Assembly (NCBI GenBank): GCA_002423435.1 | Contig: DIWE01000037.1 | Location: 210,054 to 274,053, forward strand | DNA from: Clostridiales bacterium UBA6114 | GTDB lineage: Bacteria > Bacillota > Clostridia > Oscillospirales > Butyricicoccaceae | Reading direction: 5' to 3' | DNA: 64,000 nt | Position numbers and translations under genes: made by a program | The notes under the pieces: generated by a model | Told to the model about the DNA's origin: nothing | What the model saw: the letters and a program-made list of their open reading frames with translations, nothing else | The model's database searches: none | In this document: one piece after another, positions 42,844 through 52,277 of the stretch | How the letters are laid out: every line of letters begins with the position of its first letter | Numbering within the stretch: the stretch's first letter is position 1

Positions 42844-44073
42844 TTATTTCAGAGAAACCCTGTGAAACGTCTTTTTGCCCTTTTTCAGGATAACCCTGCC
42901 CTCTTTGAAGTCCCCGGGCTTTAAGGTATGCATCGCACTTAAAATCTTCTCGCCGTTTACGAAAAGCCCGCCCTGATCGATCAGGCGCCTGCCTTCGCCC
43001 TTCGACGGCACAAGGCCGCATTTTAAGAGAAGCTCGACAATCGGAATTTCCCCGTTTGTGAAAGCATCCGCAGAGATTTCCGTGGAAGGCATGTCCGCGC
43101 TGTCCGCGCTGTGCGACGAAAACACGGCTCTCGCCGCGCTTTGCGCCGCGGCGGCATCCTCTTCCCCGTGCACCATTTTGGTTATCTCGTAAGCTAGGCG
43201 CTCCTTGACGGGGTTTAACGCGCTTCCCTCGAGCTTTTCATACTCTCCGATCTCCGAAAGCGGGACAAAGGTCAAAAGCTTCATGCACTTTACGACGTCC
43301 TCGTCCTGCACGTTTCGCCAGTATTGGTAAAATTCGTACGGCGACGTTTTATCGCGGTCGAGCCAGACGGCGCCCTTTTCCGTCTTACCCATCTTTTTGC
43401 CCTCGGAGGTGGTCAGAAGGGTAAAGGTCATGCCCTCCGCTGCATTCCCGTCCACGCGGCGGATTAAGTCCGCGCCGTTTATGATATTCGACCACTGGTC
43501 GTCCCCGCCGAGCTGGAGTGTGCAGCCGTAAGTGCGGTTTAAGTGCAGAAAGTCGTAGCTTTGCAAAAGCATATAGTTAAACTCAATGAACGTGAGCCCT
43601 TTTTCGAGCCGCGTCTTGAAGCACTCGGCCGTGAGCATCCGGTTTACCGAAAAGTGCACGCCGATCTCCCTTAAAAATTCAATATAATTGAGCGGCAGAA
43701 TCCAGTCGGCGTTGTTGACCATGATCGCCTTTTCGTCTCCGAAGTCGACAAACCGCTGCATCTGCCTGCGAAAATTCGCGGCGTTTTCTGCAATGTCTTC
43801 CTTTGTCAGCATTCTGCGCATGTCGGTTTTGCCCGTCGGGTCGCCGATCATCGTCGTGCCGCCGCCCAAAAGGGCGATCGGGCGATGCCCCGCCCTCTGG
43901 AGGCGCGCCATGACGACAAGCTGCAGGAAATGCCCGACGTGAAGGCTGTCCGCCGTCGGGTCAAAGCCGATATAGAAGGTCACTTTTTCCGTTTCCAGCA
44001 TCTTTTTGATGGTTTCCTCGTTCGTCATCTGCGCGATAAGCCCGCGGGCCTTGAGCTCTTCAAAAACCGTCAT
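42844..44073 (-). CDS. tyrS: Tyrosyl-tRNA synthetase
   Basis: A class I synthetase that charges tRNA-Tyr. The HIGH-like motif is HVGH in DSLHVGHFLQ, the KMSKS-like loop is KKMGKT, and an S4 domain closes the C-terminus (residues about 345-409). The start at 44073 (MTVFEELKARGLI) has GGAAAG upstream and gives 409 residues. It is controlled by a T-box leader. Confidence 0.97.
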   Translation of the reverse strand: MTVFEELKARGLIAQMTNEETIKKMLETEKVTFYIGFDPTADSLHVGHFLQLVVMARLQRAGHRPIALLGGGTTMIGDPTGKTDMRRMLTKEDIAENAANFRRQMQRFVDFGDEKAIMVNNADWILPLNYIEFLREIGVHFSVNRMLTAECFKTRLEKGLTFIEFNYMLLQSYDFLHLNRTYGCTLQLGGDDQWSNIINGADLIRRVDGNAAEGMTFTLLTTSEGKKMGKTEKGAVWLDRDKTSPYEFYQYWRNVQDEDVVKCMKLLTFVPLSEIGEYEKLEGSALNPVKERLAYEITKMVHGEEDAAAAQSAARAVFSSHSADSADMPSTEISADAFTNGEIPIVELLLKCGLVPSKGEGRRLIDQGGLFVNGEKILSAMHTLKPGDFKEGRVILKKGKKTFHRVSLK

Positions 44074-44089
44074 AGTAAAGCATTCCTTT

Positions 44090-44365
44090 CCAAAAACAAC
44101 AAATCCTCTGCCTTGAGCAGAGGACGAAAAACCGCGGTACCACCTCAATTTGCGCCTTCCTCGCGAAAAACGCCTTCATGGGTCGCCGATACGACCCGCG
44201 CGCTGTAACAGGCGCACCTGTGACCGCCTACTGAAAGCTTTAAAAGCCTGTTCGGGGCCCGGCTCACGGAGGTAGTTCGCCGATTCCTTTTACCTGCTCG
44301 CACCGGCCGCAGGCTCTCTTGAAAGCAAAATCGGGTACTCGTTCCGGTCGTCGCCTTTTTCATTA
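44090..44365 (-). promoter_or_regulatory. T-box riboswitch of tyrS
   Basis: The leader binds uncharged tRNA-Tyr and then prevents termination. The T-box core GGTGGTACCGCGG lies at 44132-44146. The specifier TAC (Tyr) is at 44272-44274 within GAACTACC, and an AGTA box (GAGTACCC, 44332-44340) sits on the opposite side of stem I. The terminator has stem TCCTCTGC/GCAGAGGA (44104-44124) followed by TTTGTTGTTTTT. Confidence 0.95.
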
Positions 44366-44371
44366 TTACGA

Positions 44372-44400
44372 ATTATATCCTGCAAAAAGCGCTTTGTCAA
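44372..44400 (-). promoter_or_regulatory. Promoter of the tyrS T-box RNA
   Basis: Perfect consensus on the minus strand: TTGACA (44395-44400), 17 bases, TATAAT (44372-44377). The -35 box overlaps the stop codon of recN. Confidence 0.9.
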
Positions 44401-46088
44401 GCATTTGACGCCTTAATGAGCTCCTCGGCGCTCATCAGGGTCGTCTCGGTCACGACCTCCCCGCCGATGATGCGCGCGAGCTCCTTTTTTCGCTCTTCAA
44501 ACGAGAGGTATGTAACTTCGGTATAGGTTCTGCTCCCCTTTTCGTTCTTTTGGATCAGGAAATGCGAATCGGCGCACGCCGCGATCTGCGCGAGATGCGT
44601 CACGCAAAGCACCTGCCTGTTTTTCGAGACCTCTTTGAGCTTTGCGGCCACTCTTCCGGCAGCGCGGCCGCTGACGCCCGCGTCGACCTCGTCGAAAATC
44701 AGCGTGCCGACGGGATCGGAAGAGGAAAGAACGTTTTTCAGAGCGAGCATCACGCGCGACAGCTCGCCGCCCGACGCCACCCTGTTAAGCTCCTTCGGCG
44801 CTTCCCCGGCGTTTGTCGTAATTAAAAACCGCACCGTATCCGTGCCGTTTTGCTGCAGGGCAGGGGCTCCCTTTTCCGTTTGTTCCGATTCGACCGGGAT
44901 CAGAAACCGCGCGTTTTTCATGTCGAGCGACGAAAGCTCCGCCGCGATCCGCTTTTCAAGTGTAGAGGCGCCCGCGGCGCGGGCAAGATGAAGCGTATGG
45001 GCAAGCTCCAGCGTCCGGGCTTTGTCCTCTTTGTATTGCTCCTTTAGGTGCTCGATCGTTTCCTCGGCAGTTTCGATCGAGGAAAGCTCGCCTTCGATTT
45101 TTTCAAGATATTGAAGCATTTCGGAAATGGTTGCGCCGTATTTCCGTTTCAGGCGGTAGATCAAATCCAGCCGTTCCTCGATCGACTGAAGCTCGTCCGG
45201 TGAGGAATCGACGTTTTCGCAGGACGAGCGAAGCTCCGAGGCCAAGTCCTCCGCCTGATATCGGAGCTCTTCGGCTTTTTCGTAAAGCTTTCGGAACCTG
45301 TCGCCGACCTTCGAAAGCGGCGACAGTACATCCTCCGCCTCCTTAATAGCCGTCGTGATTCCCGATTGGTTCTCATCCCCGTAAAAAAGCGCGTACGCAC
45401 AGCCGAGCCCCGACGAAATGCGCTCCGCGTTTTTAAGGAGTTCCCGGCGCTCCACCAGCAGCTCCTCCTCGCCGTCTTTTAACGCGGCGCTTTTGAGCTC
45501 CGAAATCTGGAAGGAAAGCATCTCGGTTTTCCGCTCTTTTTCCTGCCTGTCCATCAAAAGGGCGTTGATCTTCCCCCGGACGGATCGAAGCTGATCATAT
45601 TCCTTCCGGTAGGCGGAAAGAAGCTCCTCGTTTTTACAGTAACGGTCGAGGTAATCGATATGGCAGGCTTCGTCCAAAAGCTTCTGGCCGTCGTGCTGGC
45701 CGTGGATATCGATCAGGTTTCTGCCGACCGCCTTAAGCTGCGAGACCGTGACGGGCGCGCCGTTTATCCGGCAGCTGTTTTTTCCGTCTAAATACAGATC
45801 GCGCCGGACGATAAGAACGCCGTCCTCGTCGGGCGCGAAACCGCAATCCGCTAAAAGTGCCGAGGCCTTTTCGGACAGGTTTGAAAACTGCGCCGAAACC
45901 GATGCGCGCTCGGCTCCGGTCCGGATGATGTCGCGGCTCGTGCGCTCGCCTAAAATCGCGCTCAGCGCGTCGATGATAATCGACTTCCCGGCTCCCGTTT
46001 CGCCCGTCAGCACGTTAAAGCCCGACAGGAACTCAATGTCGAGCTTTTCGATAACGGCGATATTTTCAATGTGCAAAGCCGAAAGCAC
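44397..46088 (-). CDS. recN: DNA repair protein RecN
   Basis: RecN is an SMC-like ATPase that acts early at double-strand breaks. It has Walker A GETGAGKS near residue 33, long central coiled coils (about 150-370) and the C-terminal signature ASGGELSRVMLA followed by Walker B LIFDEVDAGVSG. The length of 563 residues is typical. GTG start after AGGAGG. The argR-recN order is classic for Firmicutes. Confidence 0.97.
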   Translation of the reverse strand: MLSALHIENIAVIEKLDIEFLSGFNVLTGETGAGKSIIIDALSAILGERTSRDIIRTGAERASVSAQFSNLSEKASALLADCGFAPDEDGVLIVRRDLYLDGKNSCRINGAPVTVSQLKAVGRNLIDIHGQHDGQKLLDEACHIDYLDRYCKNEELLSAYRKEYDQLRSVRGKINALLMDRQEKERKTEMLSFQISELKSAALKDGEEELLVERRELLKNAERISSGLGCAYALFYGDENQSGITTAIKEAEDVLSPLSKVGDRFRKLYEKAEELRYQAEDLASELRSSCENVDSSPDELQSIEERLDLIYRLKRKYGATISEMLQYLEKIEGELSSIETAEETIEHLKEQYKEDKARTLELAHTLHLARAAGASTLEKRIAAELSSLDMKNARFLIPVESEQTEKGAPALQQNGTDTVRFLITTNAGEAPKELNRVASGGELSRVMLALKNVLSSSDPVGTLIFDEVDAGVSGRAAGRVAAKLKEVSKNRQVLCVTHLAQIAACADSHFLIQKNEKGSRTYTEVTYLSFEERKKELARIIGGEVVTETTLMSAEELIKASNA

Positions 46089-46213
46089 TGCGTTTCCTCC
46101 TAATGATAAGCTTTTATGAACAAACCCCTTACAGGTCCGCCATAAACGGACCGTATCATCTTTTTAGGCGATATCTTGGACTTCTCCGCAAAACGAAAAA
46201 CCGCAGTCCGGGC

Positions 46214-46666
46214 TTACTTGAGCAGCAGCTCAGACTCGTGGAAAAACTGTTCCGCGGCTTTGTCGTTGCGCATCACGATCATGACGGTGTCGTCCCCCGC
46301 AAGGGTGCCGACCACTCCCTCGTGCGCCATACCGTCGACCGCGGACGCCGCCGCCATGGCAAGCCCGGGAAGCGTTTTTATCACAATGATGTTCTGCGCA
46401 TAATCAATACTCGTGACGCATTCCCGGAAAATATTCCTGAGCCTCGATGCAAAGCTCGAGTCGCGGCTGTCCCGGGAGGCTGCATACTTGTATTTCCCTG
46501 TGGAGGTAAGTACCTTTACAAGGCGCAGATCCTTGATGTCGCGCGAAACGGTTGCCTGGGTTGTATTGTAGCCGAACGCCTGAAGCCGCAGGGACAGGTC
46601 CTCTTGAGTTTCGATATCGAATTTTTCGATCAGTTCCAGTATCTTGGCCTGTCTTTGAAATTTCAT
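46214..46666 (-). CDS. argR: Arginine repressor ArgR
   Basis: ArgR is a hexameric, arginine-responsive repressor. An N-terminal winged helix (RLQAFGYNTTQATVSRDIKD) and a C-terminal arginine-binding trimerisation domain (VDGMAHEGVVGTLAGDDTV) are both complete in 150 residues. AGGGAGTGAG precedes the ATG. It lies between nadK and recN. The 46089-46213 gap contains a short GGTCCG/CGGACC stem only. Confidence 0.95.
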   Translation of the reverse strand: MKFQRQAKILELIEKFDIETQEDLSLRLQAFGYNTTQATVSRDIKDLRLVKVLTSTGKYKYAASRDSRDSSFASRLRNIFRECVTSIDYAQNIIVIKTLPGLAMAAASAVDGMAHEGVVGTLAGDDTVMIVMRNDKAAEQFFHESELLLK

Positions 46667-46673
46667 AGAACAC

Positions 46674-47546
46674 TCACTCCCTGTCGGAAAGTTTTTTACT
46701 TAAAACCTCGTAAAAACTTCTGCCGTGAATACGCAGGAGCTTTGTCTCAAGCGCTGAACGGGAGACCGTCACCACATCTCCTTCAAAAAGCCGGAAACTC
46801 TCACCCCCGTCGACCGAAAGGTAGGCCGATTTGTTTATAAGACTTCCTGTTTTGATCGTAACAGTGCGCTCCGGCGACAGTACAAGCGCCCTCGCATACA
46901 GAGCGTGCGGACAGATCGGCGTGATGATCAGATTCTCCGACGTCGGCTCGACAATCGGACCGCCGGAAGACATTGAATAGGCTGTCGAGCCCGTCGGCGT
47001 GCAGACAATGATACCGTCGCCGCTGTAGGACAAAAGATGGGCCCCGTCCGACGCGACGGATACCTCGATGACACGCAGGATGTCGCCTTTTGTAATAACC
47101 GCGTCGTTTAACGCGCTGTCCCGGAAAACCACCTTTCCGTTCCTCACCACGGATGCGTCGAGCATCATTCGCCGGTCGACCGAATATTTCCCCTCCAGAA
47201 TATTTCTCATTAAAGGTAGTTCCGCGGGCTCAAGCTCCGTCATAAACCCGAGCTTTCCCATATTGATCCCCAGCATGGGCAGCTTTGCCACCGCCGCGTC
47301 GTTTGCAAAATGGAGCATTGTCCCGTCGCCGCCGATCACAAGCATAAAATCGGCTTTTAAGACCTCGCCGATATCGCTCAGCACGCGGATATTCAATTCG
47401 TCGCACAGGCGCGGGGCGTGCTCATATACGTTCAGCATCGGGCAAAACCCGATATCCTTCAGCTTTTCCGCCATTTTGCCCGCCGCGATCACGATCTCCT
47501 GCTTTGAGGAATTACAGCATATCAGTACGTTTCTAATCGCACTCAT
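46674..47546 (-). CDS. nadK: NAD kinase
   Basis: NadK phosphorylates NAD to NADP. The family motif GGDGTMLHFAN and the later TPTGSTAYSMSSGGPIVEP (NAD-binding) are present. The length of 290 residues is typical. Its ATG overlaps the tlyA stop by four bases, and argR follows seven bases after it. The nadK gene is a regular neighbour of dxs-tlyA-argR-recN. Confidence 0.96.
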   Translation of the reverse strand: MSAIRNVLICCNSSKQEIVIAAGKMAEKLKDIGFCPMLNVYEHAPRLCDELNIRVLSDIGEVLKADFMLVIGGDGTMLHFANDAAVAKLPMLGINMGKLGFMTELEPAELPLMRNILEGKYSVDRRMMLDASVVRNGKVVFRDSALNDAVITKGDILRVIEVSVASDGAHLLSYSGDGIIVCTPTGSTAYSMSSGGPIVEPTSENLIITPICPHALYARALVLSPERTVTIKTGSLINKSAYLSVDGGESFRLFEGDVVTVSRSALETKLLRIHGRSFYEVLSKKLSDRE

Positions 47547-48355
47547 CCTTTCAGAGTCTCGTTCGCGTCCCGGACAAGCCCTTTGATATCGGGCTGCACG
47601 GCGTCTGCCGGAACCGGTTCCCTCCCGATCAGAGCCAGATATTCAATATTCCCTTCGGGTCCTCTGATCGGCGAAAAGGTCAATGCCTTTACATACAATT
47701 CGCAGCCCTCACAGTAGGACACGACGTTTGAAAGCACCTCTTCATGCACCGCGGGGTCGCGCACGACACCCTTTTTCCCGACCTTTTCCCTTCCCGCTTC
47801 AAATTGCGGCTTTATAAGGGCGAGGATTTGACCGTCGGGCGCTAAAAGCCCGGACGCGACAGGCAGCACAAGCCTGAGCGAAATAAACGAGACATCGATC
47901 ACCGCCATATCGGGGCGGTCGGCGAGATCTTCTTCCTTCATAAAACGGATGTTTGTGCGTTCCATAACCACGACGCGCGGGTCCGTCCGGATGCTCCACG
48001 CGAGCTGTCCGTAGCCCACGTCGACCGCGTAGACCTTTTTTGCGCCCCGTTTCAAGAGGCAGTCGGTAAATCCGCCGGTCGACGCGCCGATATCTATTAC
48101 TGTCAAGCCCTCGGGATTTATACCGAAAAAATCAAGCGCCTTTTCAAGCTTTAAGCCTCCCCGGCTGACGTAAGCGGTTTTATGGGATGAGCGGACTTCG
48201 ATCTGCGCGTCGTCGCCGACGGCCATACCGGGTTTGTCCGCTTTCTGGGAATCGACATAGACAAGTCCGCTCATAATCGTGGCTTTCGCTTTTTCGCGGC
48301 TTTCAAAAAGCCCTTTTTCAAACAGCAGCGCGTCAAGCCTTTTTTTTGCACTCAC
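47543..48355 (-). CDS. tlyA: TlyA family rRNA (cytidine-2'-O)-methyltransferase
   Basis: An S4 RNA-binding domain at the N-terminus (KKRLDALLFEKGLFESREKA) precedes an FtsJ-type SAM methyltransferase (IDIGASTGGFTDCLLKRGA). TlyA methylates 2'-O of rRNA cytidines; older names call it a hemolysin. It has 270 residues. Its GTG start lies within the last 23 bases of dxs, so it is translationally coupled. Confidence 0.94.
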   Translation of the reverse strand: MSAKKRLDALLFEKGLFESREKAKATIMSGLVYVDSQKADKPGMAVGDDAQIEVRSSHKTAYVSRGGLKLEKALDFFGINPEGLTVIDIGASTGGFTDCLLKRGAKKVYAVDVGYGQLAWSIRTDPRVVVMERTNIRFMKEEDLADRPDMAVIDVSFISLRLVLPVASGLLAPDGQILALIKPQFEAGREKVGKKGVVRDPAVHEEVLSNVVSYCEGCELYVKALTFSPIRGPEGNIEYLALIGREPVPADAVQPDIKGLVRDANETLKG

Positions 48356-50210
48356 CCGATAAAGCCTCCAAATATGCGTTTACGATTCCGTCGCTGTCGA
48401 TCGCGCAATAGGCGCGTGCTTCCGGTATCGACGACTGTTTTATAAAACGGTTCCCGGTGTTTAAAAGGGTCACGCTTTTTAACAAAAGGCCCGATTCCAG
48501 CACGATGGCCGACAGCATCTCCCCGACCGAGCCCGCCGGCACGCAGTCCTCGACGACGAGGAGCCGCCCCGTCTTATTGAGCGAGCGCAGGATTTTCGCG
48601 GGGTCGAAGGGCGAAAGGCGGTTTATTTTTATCACTTCGGCGTCTACATTGTGCCTTCTTAAGCGATCCGCGGCGGAACACGCCTCGTTGATCAGAATGC
48701 CGTATGAAACAATCGTCGCGTCTTTGCCCGCTCTGAGCACCGTTGCGGCCTCCCCGCTGCAGTCGCCCTTAAACTGTCCCTCGCAACCTCTCGGATACCG
48801 GACGGCCGCGGGGCCGTTTGTCTGATAAAGGGCGGCCCTCAGCATGGAGGAAAGCTCGCGGTAAGACGACGGCGAATACACCGTCATCCCCGGGACGAGA
48901 AAGAGCATGCCCGTGTCGAAAACGCCGTTGTGGGTTTCGCCGTCCTCGCCGACGATTCCGGCGCGGTCGACGGCGAAAACCGTATGGATATGGTCGATCG
49001 CCGTGTCGTGGATCATCTGGTCAAACGCCCGCTGCAAAAAGGTGGAGTAAAGCGCGCAGACGGGCCGGAGCCCTTGTTTTGCGAGCGCGGCCGCCATCGT
49101 GACGGCATGCTCCTCCGCGATGCCCACGTCAAAGAACCGTTTCGGGAATTTTTTTGCAAAAGTGTTAAGCCCCGTGCCATCCTGCATTGCCGCCGTGACG
49201 GCACAGATTTTGTCGTCCGACTCCGAAAGGGCGCAGAGCGTTTCCCCGAAAGCGGAGGAAAAGGTCGCCTTTTTGCTCGGTACGACGCCGCAGGAGGTGT
49301 CGAACTTCGAAACGCCGTGATACCACTCGGGATGCTCCTCGGAAAAGGAATACCCCTTTCCCTTCTGGGTCAGCGCGTGGATAATCACCGGCTTTCTGAT
49401 TTCCTTCGCATGCTTTAACAGATAGGTCAAAGAGTCGATGTCGTGCCCGTCGACCGGGCCGAGATATACAAAGCCCATATGCTCGAAAAACGAACCGGAC
49501 AGAAAGGCGTTTTTGACGCTGTTTTTGATAAGCCGCATCAGGCGCATGATTTTTTCGCCGAAGGGAAGCTTTAAGGTCATCGCCGTCAGAATACGCTTCA
49601 GCTTGAAATAATGCGGCTTGATGCGAAGCCGCGCGAGGGCCTTCGAAATGGAGCCTACATTTTTTGCAATCGACATCTCGTTGTCGTTTAAGATGATGAT
49701 CAGGGGTTCCTTGCTCTGCCCCGCGTCATTCATCGCCTCATATACCATTCCGCCCGTCAAGGCTCCGTCGCCCAAAACCGCGACGATGCTGTAATCCTCG
49801 TTCTGAAGCGTGCGCGCGCGCGCCATGCCGAGCGCCACCGAGACGGAGGTGGAGGCGTGACCGGAAACAAAGGCGTCATGCGGGCTTTCCGACGGTTTCG
49901 GGAACCCCGACAGTCCGTCCTTCGAGCGAAGGTTCAGAAATTGGTCCTTCCGTCCGGTCAGAAGCTTATGCACATAGGACTGGTGGCCGACGTCAAAGAT
50001 AATGCGGTCATGGTCGCTCTTAAAAACGCGGTGGATCGCGAGCGTAATCTCGACGACACCCAGATTCGAAGCCAGATGCCCACCGGTTTTTGAGACGCTT
50101 TCAATCAAAAACTCCCGGATTTCAAAGGACAACTGCCGAAGCTCCTTTAAGGACAGGGTCGGAATCAAATCCGGAAATCCGGGGCGGTTTAATATTATAT
50201 CGTCAGCCAT
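48333..50210 (-). CDS. dxs: 1-deoxy-D-xylulose-5-phosphate synthase
   Basis: Dxs joins pyruvate and glyceraldehyde 3-phosphate with thiamine diphosphate in the first step of the MEP pathway. GHQSYVHKLLTGR, the ThDP-binding GDGALTGGMVYEAMN and later GIAEEHAVTMAAALA are typical. The length of 625 residues is normal. It follows oapA by three bases. ispA (52-53 kb) and ispH (16 kb) are in the same pathway. Confidence 0.97.
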   Translation of the reverse strand: MADDIILNRPGFPDLIPTLSLKELRQLSFEIREFLIESVSKTGGHLASNLGVVEITLAIHRVFKSDHDRIIFDVGHQSYVHKLLTGRKDQFLNLRSKDGLSGFPKPSESPHDAFVSGHASTSVSVALGMARARTLQNEDYSIVAVLGDGALTGGMVYEAMNDAGQSKEPLIIILNDNEMSIAKNVGSISKALARLRIKPHYFKLKRILTAMTLKLPFGEKIMRLMRLIKNSVKNAFLSGSFFEHMGFVYLGPVDGHDIDSLTYLLKHAKEIRKPVIIHALTQKGKGYSFSEEHPEWYHGVSKFDTSCGVVPSKKATFSSAFGETLCALSESDDKICAVTAAMQDGTGLNTFAKKFPKRFFDVGIAEEHAVTMAAALAKQGLRPVCALYSTFLQRAFDQMIHDTAIDHIHTVFAVDRAGIVGEDGETHNGVFDTGMLFLVPGMTVYSPSSYRELSSMLRAALYQTNGPAAVRYPRGCEGQFKGDCSGEAATVLRAGKDATIVSYGILINEACSAADRLRRHNVDAEVIKINRLSPFDPAKILRSLNKTGRLLVVEDCVPAGSVGEMLSAIVLESGLLLKSVTLLNTGNRFIKQSSIPEARAYCAIDSDGIVNAYLEALSGECKKKA

Positions 50211-50213
50211 GAA

Positions 50214-50828
50214 TCATTTTTCACCACCAAATTTTAAAATGTGGAAAAAGCTCATCACTCTTCCGACGAAAAAAATTATTTTTTCACTATAGACGATCGC
50301 GACATTCTTTCCCGCGGCTTTGCCGCCGATGGTGAGCGCCGCGATCAGGCCGGTTACGACAAGGTTTACGGCCATGCCTTCAAGGGAAGTGTCCCGCGCG
50401 ATTCTTGAGATGATGACGGCGCCGGTGGCGCCGCTGATGATGCCGGAGATGTCGCCGACGACATCGTTGCAGAAGCTCGACACCTTTTCGGCGTTGCGTA
50501 TGAGCCACACCGACTCCTTAGCACCGTTCACGCGCTTTGCGGACATCGAATGAAAGCTCTTTTCGTCGGCGGACGCCGCCGAAATACCGACAATGTCAAA
50601 GAAAACCCCGAGCGCAATAAAAGCAAACAGAATGAGAAAGGCCGCTGCATACCCGACGCTTGAAATTGACCGCGCCGAAATGTAAGTCAGGGCAACCGAG
50701 ATCGTAAAGCTCCAGAAGAGCATCGTAAAAACCCACCGGTAATTGATCTTTAAGCGGGTTTTCGGCGCCTTTTTCTGACTTTGTCTTACAGAGATACCTT
50801 TATCCTGCGATTTTTCACCGTTTTTCAA
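50214..50828 (-). CDS. oapA: OLE-associated membrane protein OapA (predicted)
   Basis: A 204-residue protein with four hydrophobic segments (about 30-50, 58-82, 135-150, 155-175) and charged ends. Its position directly downstream of a large noncoding RNA and before dxs matches OapA, the membrane protein that binds OLE RNA as a dimer and localises it to the membrane in Bacillus halodurans. The start is TTG 50828 with GGAGG nine bases ahead. The identification rests mainly on context and topology; I did not see a diagnostic motif that I can certify. Confidence 0.8.
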   Translation of the reverse strand: MKNGEKSQDKGISVRQSQKKAPKTRLKINYRWVFTMLFWSFTISVALTYISARSISSVGYAAAFLILFAFIALGVFFDIVGISAASADEKSFHSMSAKRVNGAKESVWLIRNAEKVSSFCNDVVGDISGIISGATGAVIISRIARDTSLEGMAVNLVVTGLIAALTIGGKAAGKNVAIVYSEKIIFFVGRVMSFFHILKFGGEK

Positions 50829-50878
50829 AAAATCTGAGCCTCCGAGCTGTTATACTCAGTGAACTTTAATTCGAGTGC

Positions 50879-50962
50879 ATAGTCAATCACACGCCTTGGA
50901 CGTATCGGCAGGTTCTGCCTGCCGACTGAAAACCTGTTCCGGTTTTCCGGTTGATCGACTAT
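50879..50962 (-). ncRNA. Three-way-junction RNA upstream of oapA
   Basis: An outer stem (ATAGTC with GACTAT, plus ATC with GAT) closes two hairpins: CGGCAGG/CCTGCCG (50906-50924) and GAAAACC/GGTTTTC (50928-50947). It is either the 3' domain of the OLE transcript or a separate oapA leader. Confidence 0.5.
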
Positions 50963-51099
50963 ATCAGAAAATAAATGAACGCTGATACAAAAAAAGACCC
51001 GTGCCAAGACGAATCTTTGTTTTATTCTTCCGCGAAATTTGCGCTCGCGCGCAGACCTGCGTTTTTTTCAAAGGTTCGTATGGGGAAGACATGAAGAAT

Positions 51100-51741
51100 A
51101 TCGCGAGGCAGCAAGCAAAGGAAATCTTGCGTCTTGAGGTCCGGTTGGCTTTCCCACGGCGCTGCCATCCGTCGCCGGTCTGGCGGTTTCCCTTTAAAGC
51201 GCTGTATAAGTCGTCGCCGAACTTATGACCGGATTGCCACTTAGTCCGCACTGCAATCCTTTGCTTGCCCGATATGACAGCCTAGGCGTTTTCCGCAGCA
51301 GGCTATCCGACTCTTAGCCTCTTTTGCAAATATGGTTTCAAAGAGCGATCACGCTTTTCCCATGGCCATGGGAAAGGCGTGTTGATCCCTTATCCGCCAT
51401 ACCCACTCAAGGCAGGCTACTCTGCACACAGCGAAGATTCACCGCATTGCAGGTTTCCATCCCGGTCCGTAGGCCATCCGTCAATCCCTGGCGGATGTGT
51501 AGGTGGCCCACAGCTTCGGGTCTCCACGGCAACAGGGTCACGTCCGCATGCCATTACGGCGTGCCCTGAAGCCTTAACCCCCAGCACCCACCCAAAACTG
51601 GGCGCAATGAGCAGGCACAAGGGACTTCATCGATATGCCCTTCAACGGATTTTTAGGCCCGTCCTGGGAGCCGGAAGCTCTGACTAGGATACTGCGCCTC
51701 CGCGAATTTACTCGAAAATGAACCGATCAATTGAACCTATA
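51100..51741 (-). ncRNA. ole: OLE RNA (ornate, large, extremophilic)
   Basis: A noncoding block with no supported gene lies between oapA and the PAP2-like gene, with its own promoter. It is rich in GNRA-like loops and purine-rich unpaired segments (for example GGATGGAAACCTGCAATGCG). Size (600-700 nt) and neighbours (nusB, xseA, xseB, ispA upstream; oapA, dxs, nadK, argR, recN downstream) match the published OLE context. The RNA works with OapA at the membrane in stress adaptation. The 3' end is approximate. Confidence 0.85.
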
Positions 51742-51747
51742 TATTTA

Positions 51748-51776
51748 TATTTATCACATATCCGGAAAAATTTCAA
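51748..51776 (-). promoter_or_regulatory. Predicted promoter of OLE RNA
   Basis: On the minus strand TTGAAA (51771-51776), 17 bases, TAAATA (51748-51753). Transcription would start about 51741, just before the structured region. Confidence 0.7.
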
Positions 51777-51802
51777 GTGAGGCGGGGCATGTAAATGTTT
51801 CA

Positions 51803-52243
51803 TTAAACGGAAAAGCCGATCACAACACCTAAAATGGCGCCCGCGATGACCTCGACGGGCGAATGGCCCAAAAGCTCCTTAAGCTCCCGCTCAAAGATCT
51901 CCGGTTTTAATTCTTTCCAATGATACATGATATAATTCAATATTTTCGCCTGTTCTCCCGCCGCCCTGCGCACGCCGGACGCGTCGTACATCACAACCAG
52001 ACCGATGCAAAGGGCAATTGCGAATTCGGGGGATGTAAAGCCGCACACCTTTAAGATTGACGCAGTCAGCCCCATGACAAACGCGGAGTGGGAGCTCGGC
52101 ATGCCGCCGGCGCCGACAAAACGTTCCGCATTGAACTCTTTATTGGCCGCAAAATTGATGACCACCTTCAAGACCTGCGCCACGAACCAGGCGATCAGGG
52201 CGGCATCCAGCGGCCTGTTTCCGGTCACGATCATATGCGTCAT
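51803..52243 (-). CDS. Divergent PAP2 family membrane protein
   Basis: A 146-residue membrane protein of the YuiD-type divergent PAP2 family, with about four hydrophobic segments and the motif GGMPSSHSAFVMGL followed later by GHSPVEVIAGAILG, both resembling PAP2 phosphatase motifs. The substrate is not known; lipid or isoprenoid phosphates are reasonable. GGGGGTGAT is seven bases ahead of ATG 52243. It sits between ispA and the OLE promoter. Confidence 0.88.
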   Translation of the reverse strand: MTHMIVTGNRPLDAALIAWFVAQVLKVVINFAANKEFNAERFVGAGGMPSSHSAFVMGLTASILKVCGFTSPEFAIALCIGLVVMYDASGVRRAAGEQAKILNYIMYHWKELKPEIFERELKELLGHSPVEVIAGAILGVVIGFSV

Positions 52244-52277
52244 CGAAATTATCACCCCCTACAATCAAAGCGCCGGA

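Noticed and set aside
51324..51687. Open frames on both strands inside the OLE region
   Set aside because: They lack ribosome-binding sites and protein-like composition and fall in a structured RNA; they are chance frames.
51100..51741. RNase P RNA or tmRNA
   Set aside because: The conserved RNase P core (GAGGAAAGTCC type) and the tmRNA ends are not seen; the neighbourhood fits OLE instead.
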